Numbered from the stretch's first letter, positions 14,784 to 22,585 are shown. The stretch: 33,965 bases of DNA from Thermoflexales bacterium (GCA_016931085.1 JAFGFO010000320.1:1-33965), one strand, 5' to 3'. Translations and numbers: made by a program. Notes: generated by a model not told the origin, from the letters alone.

Positions 14784-14848
14784 GCAGGCCGTCCACGCCG
14801 GCTTGCCAACGCTGTGGGTGCACCAACACCGCACAGCATCTATATTTA
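14784..14848 (+). ncRNA. Candidate second countertranscript RNA, about 65 nt
   Basis: The region contains a hairpin (GCTGTG at 14811-14816 with CACAGC at 14832-14837) whose loop includes the self-complementary GGTGCACC, followed by an AT-rich tail. It is antisense to the 5' part of the leader of the 216-aa gene, and its start covers a possible antiterminator arm at 14789-14795. The 3' end is uncertain because the T-run is imperfect. Confidence 0.35.
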
Positions 14849-14857
14849 ATTATACCA
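14849..14857 (-). promoter_or_regulatory. Extended -10 promoter for the 216-aa gene
   Basis: Minus-strand TGGTATAAT (14857-14849) is a perfect TGN-TATAAT extended -10 box; no good -35 box is seen. The start would be near 14842. It overlaps the integrase stop codon and gives the 216-aa gene a leader of about 130 nt. Confidence 0.65.
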
Positions 14858-15746
14858 CAGCACACAATGGGTCATTTGCGATTGCCGAAACCATCGCCCG
14901 CCGGCCTTGCTCTCCCAGGTGTAAATACCTCTGGGTCGTTTGTAGGGACTGGTGCCCCAGCATTTTGCTAACTGTGAAAATCCCGCCGGGCGTGTTGGAC
15001 TGGTAAACCCAGCGCATCGCCGCACCGTGCCGGGCCGCATGCGGGTGCCCTTTGCTCTTGTCCAGGCCGGCCGATTCTACCAGGCCAGCAAACCACTTTT
15101 GGACAGTGGATCTAGACATACGCTGCCCCCACTGACTTGGGAATAATGGCGCATCGCCGGCCACGTCTCCCAGGTCCACCAGATGTGCCAGGATCGCGGT
15201 GTGGGCCGGGCCGGGCAAGGGAATGGTCCGGGCATAGGACCGCTTGCCATGCACCTGTAGCCATGCTTGGCCGTCGCCGTTGGGCGGCACCACGTCTTTT
15301 ACGTCCAGCGTGATAACCTCGCCAACCCGAAGGCCGGTCGCCAGACACCACAGCATGGCCAGATCGCGCGTGCCGTGCCTGGACTGACCGACAAGATCAA
15401 ATAGTCTTTTCATCTCGTCGGTTTCAAGGTAGGCCGGCTCTCTGTTCAATTCCGGCCTTGGTGATTTTACGCCTTCGGCCGGGGATTTCTCCAGCAGGCC
15501 CACCTCAACGCACCACCGGAAAAATGACCGGATCGTTTCCAGCGCCCGCGCCTGGCTCACCGGCTGGAGGGCACCGCTGGCCAGATTCGTTTTATATGCC
15601 AGGATGTGCCGCACTTGCACCGCCTCCAGATCCGTGATATGATACTGCGCTTCCAACCAGCTCGCAAAGGCGTTTAGACGATAGGCCGCGTTTTTGGCCG
15701 TGTGTTGGCTCTGGCAATTTTGAACAAACATCTTGATAGTATCCAT
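14850..15746 (-). CDS. Tyrosine recombinase (phage-type integrase)
   Basis: A 298-aa site-specific recombinase with the full catalytic set: Arg140 (ATGLRVGEV), Lys168 (HGKRSY), His236 and Arg239 (HAARH), His265 (LGHQS) and the nucleophile Tyr274 (TTQRYLH). The N-terminal 100 residues form the usual SAM-like core-binding domain. The size is that of Xer-like/phage integrases without an arm-binding extension. The ATG at 15746 follows GGAGGTGG. It lies at the right edge of the element, next to an inverted repeat (15800-15838) that may be its recombination site. A large serine integrase lies at the other edge, so the element has two unrelated recombinases. Confidence 0.95.
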   Translation of the reverse strand: MDTIKMFVQNCQSQHTAKNAAYRLNAFASWLEAQYHITDLEAVQVRHILAYKTNLASGALQPVSQARALETIRSFFRWCVEVGLLEKSPAEGVKSPRPELNREPAYLETDEMKRLFDLVGQSRHGTRDLAMLWCLATGLRVGEVITLDVKDVVPPNGDGQAWLQVHGKRSYARTIPLPGPAHTAILAHLVDLGDVAGDAPLFPSQWGQRMSRSTVQKWFAGLVESAGLDKSKGHPHAARHGAAMRWVYQSNTPGGIFTVSKMLGHQSLQTTQRYLHLGEQGRRAMVSAIANDPLCAVV

Positions 15747-15799
15747 TATGCCACCTCCGCCGGTACCGCTGCCCGCGCCTGCTCGATCATTTCAAGGAA

Positions 15800-15838
15800 T
15801 TGCAAAAGTGCAGTATATGGTGTACCACATTTTTGCAA
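15800..15838. repeat. Inverted repeat upstream of the integrase: possible att core and promoter
   Basis: TTGCAAAA (15800-15807) and its exact reverse complement TTTTGCAA (15831-15838) flank a segment containing the palindrome TGGTGTACCA (15818-15827). The minus-strand reading of the same DNA also gives TTGCAA, 15 bp, TATACT, a possible but short-spaced integrase promoter. Position at the element-host junction and the symmetry suggest a recombinase binding site that also regulates the integrase. Confidence 0.5.
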
Positions 15839-15871
15839 GTAGGGGCGGTTGGGTGCCCACTCCTACAAAAC
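15839..15871. repeat. REP-like palindrome at right host junction
   Basis: GTAGG (15839-15843) and CCTAC (15862-15866) enclose a GC-rich centre, and the block ends CCTACAAAAC, the same ten bases that end the repeat at 1-64. This is probably host repeat DNA. Confidence 0.5.
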
Positions 15872-15887
15872 CACACCAAACGGCTGC

Positions 15888-15915
15888 TTGACGCGCGCAT
15901 AGGGGGTGATATAAT
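15888..15915 (+). promoter_or_regulatory. Sigma70-like promoter of the P-type ATPase gene
   Basis: TTGACG (15888-15893), a 16-bp spacer and TATAAT (15910-15915). The leader of about 65 nt contains a perfect hairpin, GAGAAAA/TTTTCTC (15926-15944), before the AGGAGGG ribosome site (15976-15982). The element therefore ends without separating this gene from its promoter. Confidence 0.8.
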
Positions 15916-15985
15916 AAGCTGGCTTGAGAAAAGCTCGTTTTCTCGGAGAAAGTGGGGAGCCTTAGACTATTCATTAGGAGGGATT

Positions 15986-18826
15986 ATGTCCAACGAAGAG
16001 ACACAAGCCTGGCACAGCGCCGACATTCGCCAGGTCGTGGACGAACTCGCCACTCACATGGAGAACGGTCTGGCGGCCGCGACGGCGACCGCTCGCCTGA
16101 AAGAATCCGGCTTCAACGAACTTTGGGAACCCCCCCGTCCGGGCTATCTCAGGCGAGTTTTCGACCAGCTCAACAACTTTGTGGTCATCATGCTGATCGT
16201 GGCCTCGTTGGTTTCGGCCGCAGTGGGCGATTGGGTGGAAGCTGCGGCGATCATGACGATCGTGGTCTTGAACGCCGTGCTGGGCGTTGTCCAGGAAGGC
16301 AAGGCCGAAGAATCGCTGGCCGCGCTCAAAAAGATGGCCGCGCCGGACGCGCACGTCGTGCGCGATGGCCACCGGCAGACGGTGGCGGCCCGCGAGCTGG
16401 TGCCCGGTGACGTCGTCTTGTTGGAGGCCGGCAATCTCGTGCCGGCTGACGTGCGGCTGGTCGAAAGCATCAACCTCAAGATTGAAGAGGCCGCTCTGAC
16501 CGGCGAATCGGTGCCGGTGCAAAAGCGCGCCGAGCACATCCTGCAGTCCGATGCGCCCCTGGGAGATCGCGACAACAGCGCCTATATGGGCACCATAGTC
16601 ACCTACGGGCGCGGGCGGGGCATCGTCACAGCCACTGCTATGAGCACCCAGATCGGCTTGATCGCCGAGATGATCCAATCGTTCCAGGAAGAGCAAACGC
16701 CGCTACAGAAAAAACTGAATGAGCTGGGCCGCATGTTGGGGGTGGCGGCGCTGGCCATTTGCGGCCTGGTGTTCGTCGTGGCAGCCGTGCGGGATACGAA
16801 CCTGGGGTTGATCTTTCAGGCCGGCGGCGGGCCAGGCGCCTATTTTAGCGCCTTTAGCCAGGAGCTGATCGATGTTTTCATCGTCGCCGTCAGCCTGGCC
16901 ATCGCCGCCGTGCCCGAGGGCTTGGCGGCCATCGTCACCATCTGCCTGGCATTGGGCATGCAAGAAATGGCGCGCCGGCACGCGCTCATTCGCAAGCTGC
17001 CGGCGGTCGAAACGCTCGGCTCGGCCACCGCCATCTGCTCCGACAAGACCGGCACCTTGACCCAGAACGAAATGATGGTCGTGCGCTTGTACGCCGACGG
17101 GCAACGCGTCAATATCAGTGGACGCGGTTACGATGTGCAGGGCGAGTTTACGCTCGACAAGCGGCCGATCATCGCCGCTCAACGACCGGTGGTCAATACG
17201 CTGTTGTGGGGAGGGACGCTGTGCAACGACGCCGACCTGGAAGTCACCGGCGAACAAGAGCACCAGCCGACTTACCGGATGGTAGGTGACCCCACCGAGG
17301 GCGCCCTGGTGGTGGCGGCGGCCAAGGCCGGCTTGTGGCGGCGGCAGTTGGAAAAGTCGTATCCCCGCGTGGCCGAGGTGCCGTTCGACTCGGAGCGCAA
17401 GCGCATGGCGACCATCCACGCCCTGGAGCAAACCACCGACAATGACCCCAGCCCGTTCCGCAGCGAGGACAAGGGCAAGTTCTACGTAGCGATCGTCAAA
17501 GGCGCGCCGGACATGGTGCTGGACTTGTGCACGCACCAACTGCGGCCCAAGGGCGAAGCCCCCCTCACGCCGGCCGAACGCCAGGCCATCTTGGCCGCCA
17601 ACTCGAGCTTTGCGAGCGAGGCGCTGCGCGTGTTGGCAGTGGCCTACCGCCGGCTCGATCACGTCCCCGACGAGCCGGCCGCCTCCGAGATCGAGCAGGA
17701 CATGGTCTTTGCCGGCCTGATCGGCATGATCGACCCGGCCCGCCCCGAGGTCAAGCCGGCGATCGAAAGGGCGCGCCGAGCCGGCATTCGGACCGCCATG
17801 GTGACGGGCGACTATGCCGACACGGCCCGCGCCATCGCCAGCCAGATCGGCTTGCTCCGACCCGGCGGGCATGTGCTGACCGGCGTCGAGTTGGAAGAGA
17901 TGGGAGACGATCAGCTCGTCAAGCAGGTTGAAACGACCGACGTCTTTGCGCGGGTCAACCCCGAGCACAAGGTACGCATCGTCGAAGCCTTCAAGGCCGC
18001 CGGCCACATCGTGGCCATGACCGGCGATGGCGTCAACGACGCGCCGGCCCTCAAGCGCGCCAACATCGGGGTAGCGATGGGCATCACCGGCACCGATGTG
18101 TCCAAGCAGACGGCCGACATGGTGTTGACCGATGACAATTATGTCTCTATCGTGAGCGCGGTTGAGCAAGGCCGCATCATCTACAGCAACATCCGCAAGT
18201 TTGTGTTCTATCTGCTCTCGTGCAACGTGGCCGAGATCGCCATCATCTTTATCGCCACGCTGGCCGGCTGGCCGCTGCCGCTGACGGCTATCCAGCTCTT
18301 GTGGATGAATCTCTTGACCGATGGAGCGCCCGCCCTGGCGATGGGACTGGAAAAAGGCGATCCGGACGTCATGGAGCGCCCGCCTCGGCCCGTCAACGAA
18401 CCCATTGTCAACCGCCAGATGTTGGTCCGCATTGGCATTATGACGGTGGCCTTGACGAGCACGACTCTGACAGCCTTCTGGCTTGGCATGAGGTGGCACG
18501 GCATCGAGTTGGCCGAGACGATGGCCTTTGTGGCGCTGGCCGGCGCCGAGCTGCCTATTGCGTACACCGCCCGCTCGGAGCGTTACCCTCTGCACCGGCT
18601 GGGGGTCTGGTCCAACGTCTGGATGCAGCGCGCGGTGGGGCTGTCAATCGCCCTGCTGCTGCTGGTCATCTACGTCCCATTCCTCAACGGTCCCTTCAAC
18701 ACGGTGCCGCTTGGCCTCCCTCAGTGGGCGGTGTTGCTGCCATTGATTATAGCCCCGGCACTCGTGGCCGAGGCGAGCAAGTGGTTCATACGCCACTCTG
18801 AAAGAGAGCAGGAGGCGAACGGTTAG
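15986..18826 (+). CDS. P-type cation-transporting ATPase, type II (Ca2+-ATPase-like)
   Basis: A 946-aa membrane pump. The ATG at 15986 follows AGGAGGG; an upstream extension of the frame runs through the promoter and is rejected. In order: an N-terminal cation-ATPase domain (about 8-60), actuator loop TGES (172-175), PEGL in M4 (310-313), phosphorylation motif CSDKTGT with Asp353, the KGAP nucleotide-binding site, TGDGVND (679-685), and NLLTDGAPA in M6 (775-783), then the C-terminal transmembrane bundle. PEGL together with NLLTDG is typical of type II pumps (Ca2+, less often Na+ or Mn2+). It probably exports Ca2+ across the cytoplasmic membrane. The UbiB-like gene follows closely. Confidence 0.92.
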   Translation: MSNEETQAWHSADIRQVVDELATHMENGLAAATATARLKESGFNELWEPPRPGYLRRVFDQLNNFVVIMLIVASLVSAAVGDWVEAAAIMTIVVLNAVLGVVQEGKAEESLAALKKMAAPDAHVVRDGHRQTVAARELVPGDVVLLEAGNLVPADVRLVESINLKIEEAALTGESVPVQKRAEHILQSDAPLGDRDNSAYMGTIVTYGRGRGIVTATAMSTQIGLIAEMIQSFQEEQTPLQKKLNELGRMLGVAALAICGLVFVVAAVRDTNLGLIFQAGGGPGAYFSAFSQELIDVFIVAVSLAIAAVPEGLAAIVTICLALGMQEMARRHALIRKLPAVETLGSATAICSDKTGTLTQNEMMVVRLYADGQRVNISGRGYDVQGEFTLDKRPIIAAQRPVVNTLLWGGTLCNDADLEVTGEQEHQPTYRMVGDPTEGALVVAAAKAGLWRRQLEKSYPRVAEVPFDSERKRMATIHALEQTTDNDPSPFRSEDKGKFYVAIVKGAPDMVLDLCTHQLRPKGEAPLTPAERQAILAANSSFASEALRVLAVAYRRLDHVPDEPAASEIEQDMVFAGLIGMIDPARPEVKPAIERARRAGIRTAMVTGDYADTARAIASQIGLLRPGGHVLTGVELEEMGDDQLVKQVETTDVFARVNPEHKVRIVEAFKAAGHIVAMTGDGVNDAPALKRANIGVAMGITGTDVSKQTADMVLTDDNYVSIVSAVEQGRIIYSNIRKFVFYLLSCNVAEIAIIFIATLAGWPLPLTAIQLLWMNLLTDGAPALAMGLEKGDPDVMERPPRPVNEPIVNRQMLVRIGIMTVALTSTTLTAFWLGMRWHGIELAETMAFVALAGAELPIAYTARSERYPLHRLGVWSNVWMQRAVGLSIALLLLVIYVPFLNGPFNTVPLGLPQWAVLLPLIIAPALVAEASKWFIRHSEREQEANG

Positions 18827-18851
18827 CACACCTTCCCCCCACAGCCGCCGT

Positions 18852-20498
18852 TTGCGCGCCCGCACGCGGCGCATCATGTGGTTTGGCGCACAAGTGGTTG
18901 CCCACGTCTTGTGGTGGGAGCTGATTATGCGGCGCGTCCTAGGTGAGCAGCGCGTCAACGCCTCGGCCGCCCAGCGCTACGGTCGTATCGCGCGCCGCTT
19001 TCGTGACCTGGCCGTTTCGATGGGTGGCGTGCTGATCAAGATCGGCCAGTTCATCAGCAGCCGGGTGGACGTGCTGCCGGCCGAGATAACGGACGAACTG
19101 GCCGGCCTGCAGGACGAGGTGCCCGCCGAACGCTTCGAAGACATCCGCGCCGTGATCGAAGCCGAGCTGAAGCAGCCATTGGAGCAGGCTTTTGCCTTTT
19201 TCGATCCCACGGAACAGGCGGCCGCTTCGCTGGGGCAAGCGCATCGGGGCTGCCTGCACAGCGGGGAAAACGTCGTCGTCAAAGTCCAGCGCCCCGGCAT
19301 CGCCCTGATCGTCGACACAGACCTGGCCGCCGTGCGCACCGTGCTGCGCTGGATCCGGAATTATCCCCCGCTGCGCCGCCGCGTCGACGTGATCGCGTTG
19401 CAGGACGAGTTCAGCCGCACGCTGTACGAGGAGCTCGATTACGTACTGGAGGCCGAGAACGCACTCAAATTCGCCGCTAACTTTGCCGACATACCCAACG
19501 TGATCGTGCCCCGCCCCTACCGTCCGCTCAGCACGCGGCGCGTGCTGGTGCTGGAAGACGTGGAAGGCATCAAGATCACCGACTTTGCCCAACTGGCCGC
19601 CGCCGGCGTCGAGCGCAAAGAGGTCGCCCAGAGGCTGTTCGACGTCTATATGAAGCAAGTCTTCGAAGACGGCTTTTTTCATGCCGACCCCCATCCGGGC
19701 AACTTGTTTGTGCATCCTGCAGACGCGCCAGGTGAAGGCCCGCGCCCGTTCAAGCTGGCATTCGTGGACTTTGGGATGACGGGGCGCGTCGCGCCTAGCG
19801 TGCGGACCCAACTGCGCCAGGCCCTGGTGGGATTGGCACTGCGCGACCCGGGCCGTATCGTCCAAGTCGCCGACGATCTGGGCTTCTTTTTGCCCGGGGC
19901 GGACCTGGGCCTGATGACAAAGGCCATGGAGCAGGTTTTTGCACGCTTTTACGGCATGTCCATGGCAGAGCTGCGCGAGTTGGACATGCGCGAATTGCAA
20001 GCCTTCCTCGACCAGTTCCGCGAGCTGCTGTTTCAGATGCCCATCCAACTGCCGCAGGACTATATCTACCTGGGACGAACAATAGGCATCCTGTCCGGCA
20101 TGGCCACCGGCCTGGACCCGGATTTCAACGCCTGGTTGGCGCTCCAGCCTTATGCCGAACAGTTGGTGAGCGACGAGATGAGCGGGGAGTGGCGCCATTG
20201 GCTGGGGCAAGCCGGGGAATTGCTGACCGTCATGCTGCGCATGCCGACGGCCGCCGATCGCCTGTTGACCCGCCTCCTGGCCGACCAGCTCGTCGTCCGC
20301 GTCTCCCCCACGCCTGAAATCAACCACCAGGTAGATTTGGTAGTGGCCGCCATGGATCGCTTGCGATGGACGGTCGCCTTCGCGGCCCTGGTGGCCAGCG
20401 GGGCACTCTTGATCATCAACCAGCACCAAGACTGGGGCAGCCTGCTGCTGATCAGCGCGCTCCTGGTTGCCGGGCTGAGTTGGCTGAAGGAACGCTAG
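18852..20498 (+). CDS. UbiB/ABC1/ADCK family atypical kinase
   Basis: A 548-aa protein with the family signatures in order: the KxGQ-type motif LIKIGQFISSR, the alanine-rich AASLGQAHRG in place of a glycine-rich loop, the lysine strand VVVKVQRPG, the ExD-like EELDYVLEAENA, the catalytic-loop motif FFHADPHPGNLF, and the metal-binding FVDFGMTG. Two hydrophobic segments near the C-terminus (about 510-545) suggest membrane attachment. Such proteins support quinone or other isoprenoid-lipid pathways through ATPase activity. The start is uncertain: TTG at 18852 is given, ATG at 18876 is an alternative, and an AGGAGG lies at 18810-18815 inside the end of the pump gene. Probably cotranscribed with the pump. 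Confidence 0.88.
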   Translation: MRARTRRIMWFGAQVVAHVLWWELIMRRVLGEQRVNASAAQRYGRIARRFRDLAVSMGGVLIKIGQFISSRVDVLPAEITDELAGLQDEVPAERFEDIRAVIEAELKQPLEQAFAFFDPTEQAAASLGQAHRGCLHSGENVVVKVQRPGIALIVDTDLAAVRTVLRWIRNYPPLRRRVDVIALQDEFSRTLYEELDYVLEAENALKFAANFADIPNVIVPRPYRPLSTRRVLVLEDVEGIKITDFAQLAAAGVERKEVAQRLFDVYMKQVFEDGFFHADPHPGNLFVHPADAPGEGPRPFKLAFVDFGMTGRVAPSVRTQLRQALVGLALRDPGRIVQVADDLGFFLPGADLGLMTKAMEQVFARFYGMSMAELRELDMRELQAFLDQFRELLFQMPIQLPQDYIYLGRTIGILSGMATGLDPDFNAWLALQPYAEQLVSDEMSGEWRHWLGQAGELLTVMLRMPTAADRLLTRLLADQLVVRVSPTPEINHQVDLVVAAMDRLRWTVAFAALVASGALLIINQHQDWGSLLLISALLVAGLSWLKER

Positions 20499-20540
20499 AC
20501 CACGAAGAGCACAAAAGCTTCGCGAAAGGCGCGAAATGCC

Positions 20541-20933
20541 CTACTCGACATCCAGGCTGCCCAGGAAGCACTCGAAGCCGCCGCACAGTTCGTACCCCGG
20601 CGGGTCATCCCCTGGCGATGTACAGGAACATGGCTCAAGCGCCATCAACTGCTCGTACCACGCGCCGGCCAGGCCCCCCTCCAACGGCAGCTCGCGCTCG
20701 GCGCCGCAGACCCGACAGCGCACGCGGGGAGGAGTGATTTCGATGCACAACTGGGCGCCCTCGGCCAGCGTGCCCTGACTGACAAAGTCAAAATAAAAAC
20801 GCACCGAATCGGCCACCACGCCGGACAACGCCCCCACCTGCACGTGAAGGACGTTGATCTTACGCGCGCCGGCCTGTTGAGCGTGACGCAGGGCCGTATC
20901 GACGAGGGCCTGGGTGAGACCGAGTTCGTGCAT
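20541..20933 (-). CDS. hypA: HypA-like hydrogenase/urease nickel incorporation protein
   Basis: A 130-aa protein starting MHELGLTQAL, with His2 as the expected nickel ligand, followed by the alpha/beta HypA fold. The zinc site is unusual: the first pair CRVC (73-76) is present, but the canonical second CPxCGS is replaced by PCSC (101-104), with further cysteines at 117 and 122, and the protein is about 15 residues longer than usual. It hands nickel to apo-enzymes together with HypB, whose gene ends nine bases upstream. It is convergent with the UbiB-like gene across 42 bases with no clear terminator. No hydrogenase or other hyp gene is in the window. Confidence 0.88.
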   Translation of the reverse strand: MHELGLTQALVDTALRHAQQAGARKINVLHVQVGALSGVVADSVRFYFDFVSQGTLAEGAQLCIEITPPRVRCRVCGAERELPLEGGLAGAWYEQLMALEPCSCTSPGDDPPGYELCGGFECFLGSLDVE

Positions 20934-20941
20934 GATAGGGA

Positions 20942-21628
20942 TCAGGGAGTAGGAAGTAAGGAGTAGGGAGGCGCGCCGCGCTTGGCGTGCAGGGCCGTTC
21001 GAATCCAGTCCAGCCAGGCGTCCAGGCCCTGGCCAGTGGTGCACGACACTTCCAGGATGGCCGCCTCAGCGTTGATCGCCGTGATGGCCTGGCGCAGCTT
21101 GCGCACGTCGACCGGCAAGTAAGGCGCCAGGTCGATCTTGTTGACCAGGACGAGCCGCGCGGCGATAAACGCGGCCGGGTACTTGAGCGGCTTGTCGTCG
21201 CCCTCGGCCAGGCTGGCGACGATGATCTTGGCGTCCTCGCCCAAGTCAAACGAGGTGGGGCAAACCAGGTTGCCCACGTTCTCGATGATCAGCACATCCA
21301 CACCGTCCAACGGCAACTGCGCCAAAGCGGCCGCTACCTGGCGAGCCTCCAGGTGGCAGCCGCCGCCGGTGTTGATCTGCACCACGGGCACGCCGTGCGC
21401 CGCTACCCGCTCGGCATCCAGGCTGGTCGCCATATCGCCTTCGATAACGGCCAGTTGCAGCTCGCCTTTCAGCGCGGCCGCCGTGCGTTCGACCAGCGTG
21501 GTTTTGCCGGCGCCAGGCGAGCTGATCAGGTTGAGCACCAGCCGGCGGCCGCCGAGTGTGCGGCGCACGTCACGCGCCACGGCCTGGTTGGATTCTAATA
21601 TGTTGGCGATGACAGGTATATGAGACAA
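20942..21628 (-). CDS. hypB: HypB, nickel-binding GTPase for hydrogenase maturation
   Basis: A 228-aa SIMIBI-class GTPase. The P-loop is SSPGAGKTT (36-44), and the metal site is GGGCH with Cys91 and His92 plus Cys123 in ENVGNLVCP (116-124). The NKID guanine-specificity motif follows. It lacks the N-terminal CxxCGC high-affinity nickel motif of some HypB proteins. The start is read as TTG at 21628 because no ATG is available and a GGAGA lies about 13 bases upstream. The last residues (PPYSLLPTP) are encoded by a low-complexity GAGTAGGGAG-type word that looks like spacer repeat captured into the frame. It acts with HypA in nickel delivery in the cytoplasm. Confidence 0.9.
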   Translation of the reverse strand: MSHIPVIANILESNQAVARDVRRTLGGRRLVLNLISSPGAGKTTLVERTAAALKGELQLAVIEGDMATSLDAERVAAHGVPVVQINTGGGCHLEARQVAAALAQLPLDGVDVLIIENVGNLVCPTSFDLGEDAKIIVASLAEGDDKPLKYPAAFIAARLVLVNKIDLAPYLPVDVRKLRQAITAINAEAAILEVSCTTGQGLDAWLDWIRTALHAKRGAPPYSLLPTP

Positions 21629-21655
21629 ATCAGCACGCTATCTCCAGGGAACACA

Positions 21656-22585
21656 TCACGTCGGCAAGCCGGCACGCCGTGCAGCACATGCGCGCATCCA
21701 GTCGGCGGTATAGGCCGCCACGGCGTCGGCTATGCCGGCGACGACGTCGTCCGGCACGCCTTGAGCGGTCTTGGACTGCAAGCGCATATCGATCGGATCG
21801 TTGGTGTAATCCACCGACAACCAACGTCCAGCCTGGTCCAACGCTATTTCGGTCGAAAAAATGTCCAATTGGCAGATTTCGGCAATGGCCAGCACCATCT
21901 CGCGCACGCGGCCCAGCCCCAAGTATTCCTCTGTTTCCGGCGTGAGCGGGGTGTAGATATGGGTCTGGTCATCCCACCAGTTGAGAAACACCCGGCCGCA
22001 GGCGTAGATGGGGCGGAACCAGGCGCGCCGGCCGTCACAAACGGCTGGCGTGATCCATTCTTGCAGCAAGTATTTGTCGTTTGGGTCTTGAACGCGAGCC
22101 GCTTGTACCTGCTCCCAACTTGTGGCATGCGTGATCACGCCGCTGCCGCCGCCACCGTGGGCCGGCTTAATCGAGAAATGGCTGCCCAGCGTGGCCAAGT
22201 CGGGCACGGGGTGGTTAGGCTGTTCAGCATGTGGCGCCAAGATGATGGTGTAGGGTATGTGAAGCCCGGCCGTCATGAACTCCAGGTGCATGGTAGCCTT
22301 ATCCCAGGCGCGGCGGGCAGCGTGGTATTCGTTAATGTGCAAGGCCTGGTGGCTGGCCGTCCACGTCACCAGCGGCAGGTAAGCCGGATCGGCATCGCCG
22401 GCGCGATCGTACAACGCCTGGAAAGCCAACTCGCCATTGTCCAATTGCGCCAGCACCTCAGGCAAGTTATCCGGCACAATCTGCAGCAGCGAAAGCTGGC
22501 GGCGCGCACAAGCTGCTTCCAGAAGCGCTGCAAAATCGCTGTCGTATTCCCAATTCCACGCAAAGGCCAGGTGACAAGTGACCAA
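21656..22585 (-). CDS. ATP-grasp domain protein, 309 aa
   Basis: An ATP-grasp enzyme of unknown substrate. The nucleotide-binding loop is SIKPAHGGGGSGV (about 137-149), followed by the LLQEWI strand (about 172-177), and the metal-binding end FSTEIALD...WLSVDYTNDPIDM (about 244-268), matching the Lys, Gly-rich loop, Glu and Asp/Asn layout of the superfamily. Members join a carboxylate to an amine or thiol through an acyl phosphate. The start appears to be TTG at 22585. An extended -10 box (TGGTATGAT) lies in the gap at about 22631-22639, and an imperfect AT-rich repeat (AATTTAGATAGAGA-type, 22590-22616) lies between. It precedes hypB by 27 bases, so it may share a transcript with hypBA. Confidence 0.8.
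   Translation of the reverse strand: MVTCHLAFAWNWEYDSDFAALLEAACARRQLSLLQIVPDNLPEVLAQLDNGELAFQALYDRAGDADPAYLPLVTWTASHQALHINEYHAARRAWDKATMHLEFMTAGLHIPYTIILAPHAEQPNHPVPDLATLGSHFSIKPAHGGGGSGVITHATSWEQVQAARVQDPNDKYLLQEWITPAVCDGRRAWFRPIYACGRVFLNWWDDQTHIYTPLTPETEEYLGLGRVREMVLAIAEICQLDIFSTEIALDQAGRWLSVDYTNDPIDMRLQSKTAQGVPDDVVAGIADAVAAYTADWMRACAARRAGLPT

Larger units (their letters stand above)
65..15838. mobile_element. Integrated mobile element with two integrases, terminase and FtsK-like translocase
   Basis: All 21 genes between 173 and 15746 point the same way, overlap or abut, and carry mobile-element functions: serine integrase at the left end, tyrosine integrase at the right end, primase-helicase, terminase subunits, PcfJ-like protein, FtsK-like ATPase and two RHH regulators. 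No capsid, portal, tail or relaxase gene is seen. The outer limits are estimates: on the right, host sequence probably resumes after the inverted repeat at 15800-15838, ahead of the P-type ATPase promoter at 15888; on the left it ends somewhere between 65 and 172. A 10-bp direct repeat (55-64 and 15862-15871) flanks it, but it belongs to a repeat family and is weak evidence for an att site. Confidence 0.75.

Noticed and set aside
55..15871. 10-bp direct repeat CCTACAAAAC as the definite att site pair
   Set aside because: Both copies are ends of a palindromic host repeat family, so the match can be explained without integration; kept only as weak support.
15800..15985. N-terminal extension of the P-type ATPase frame
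   Set aside because: It runs through the sigma70-like promoter at 15888-15915 and the leader hairpin; AGGAGGG and ATG at 15986 give a family-typical start.
16703..18595. Long minus-strand open frame antisense to the P-type ATPase (630 codons)
   Set aside because: A composition shadow of a GC-rich gene; the peptide is rich in H, G, Q and R and shows no domain, while the plus strand has all the pump motifs.
18939..20429. Long minus-strand open frame antisense to the UbiB-like gene (496 codons)
   Set aside because: Same type of shadow; the plus frame has the complete UbiB motif set.
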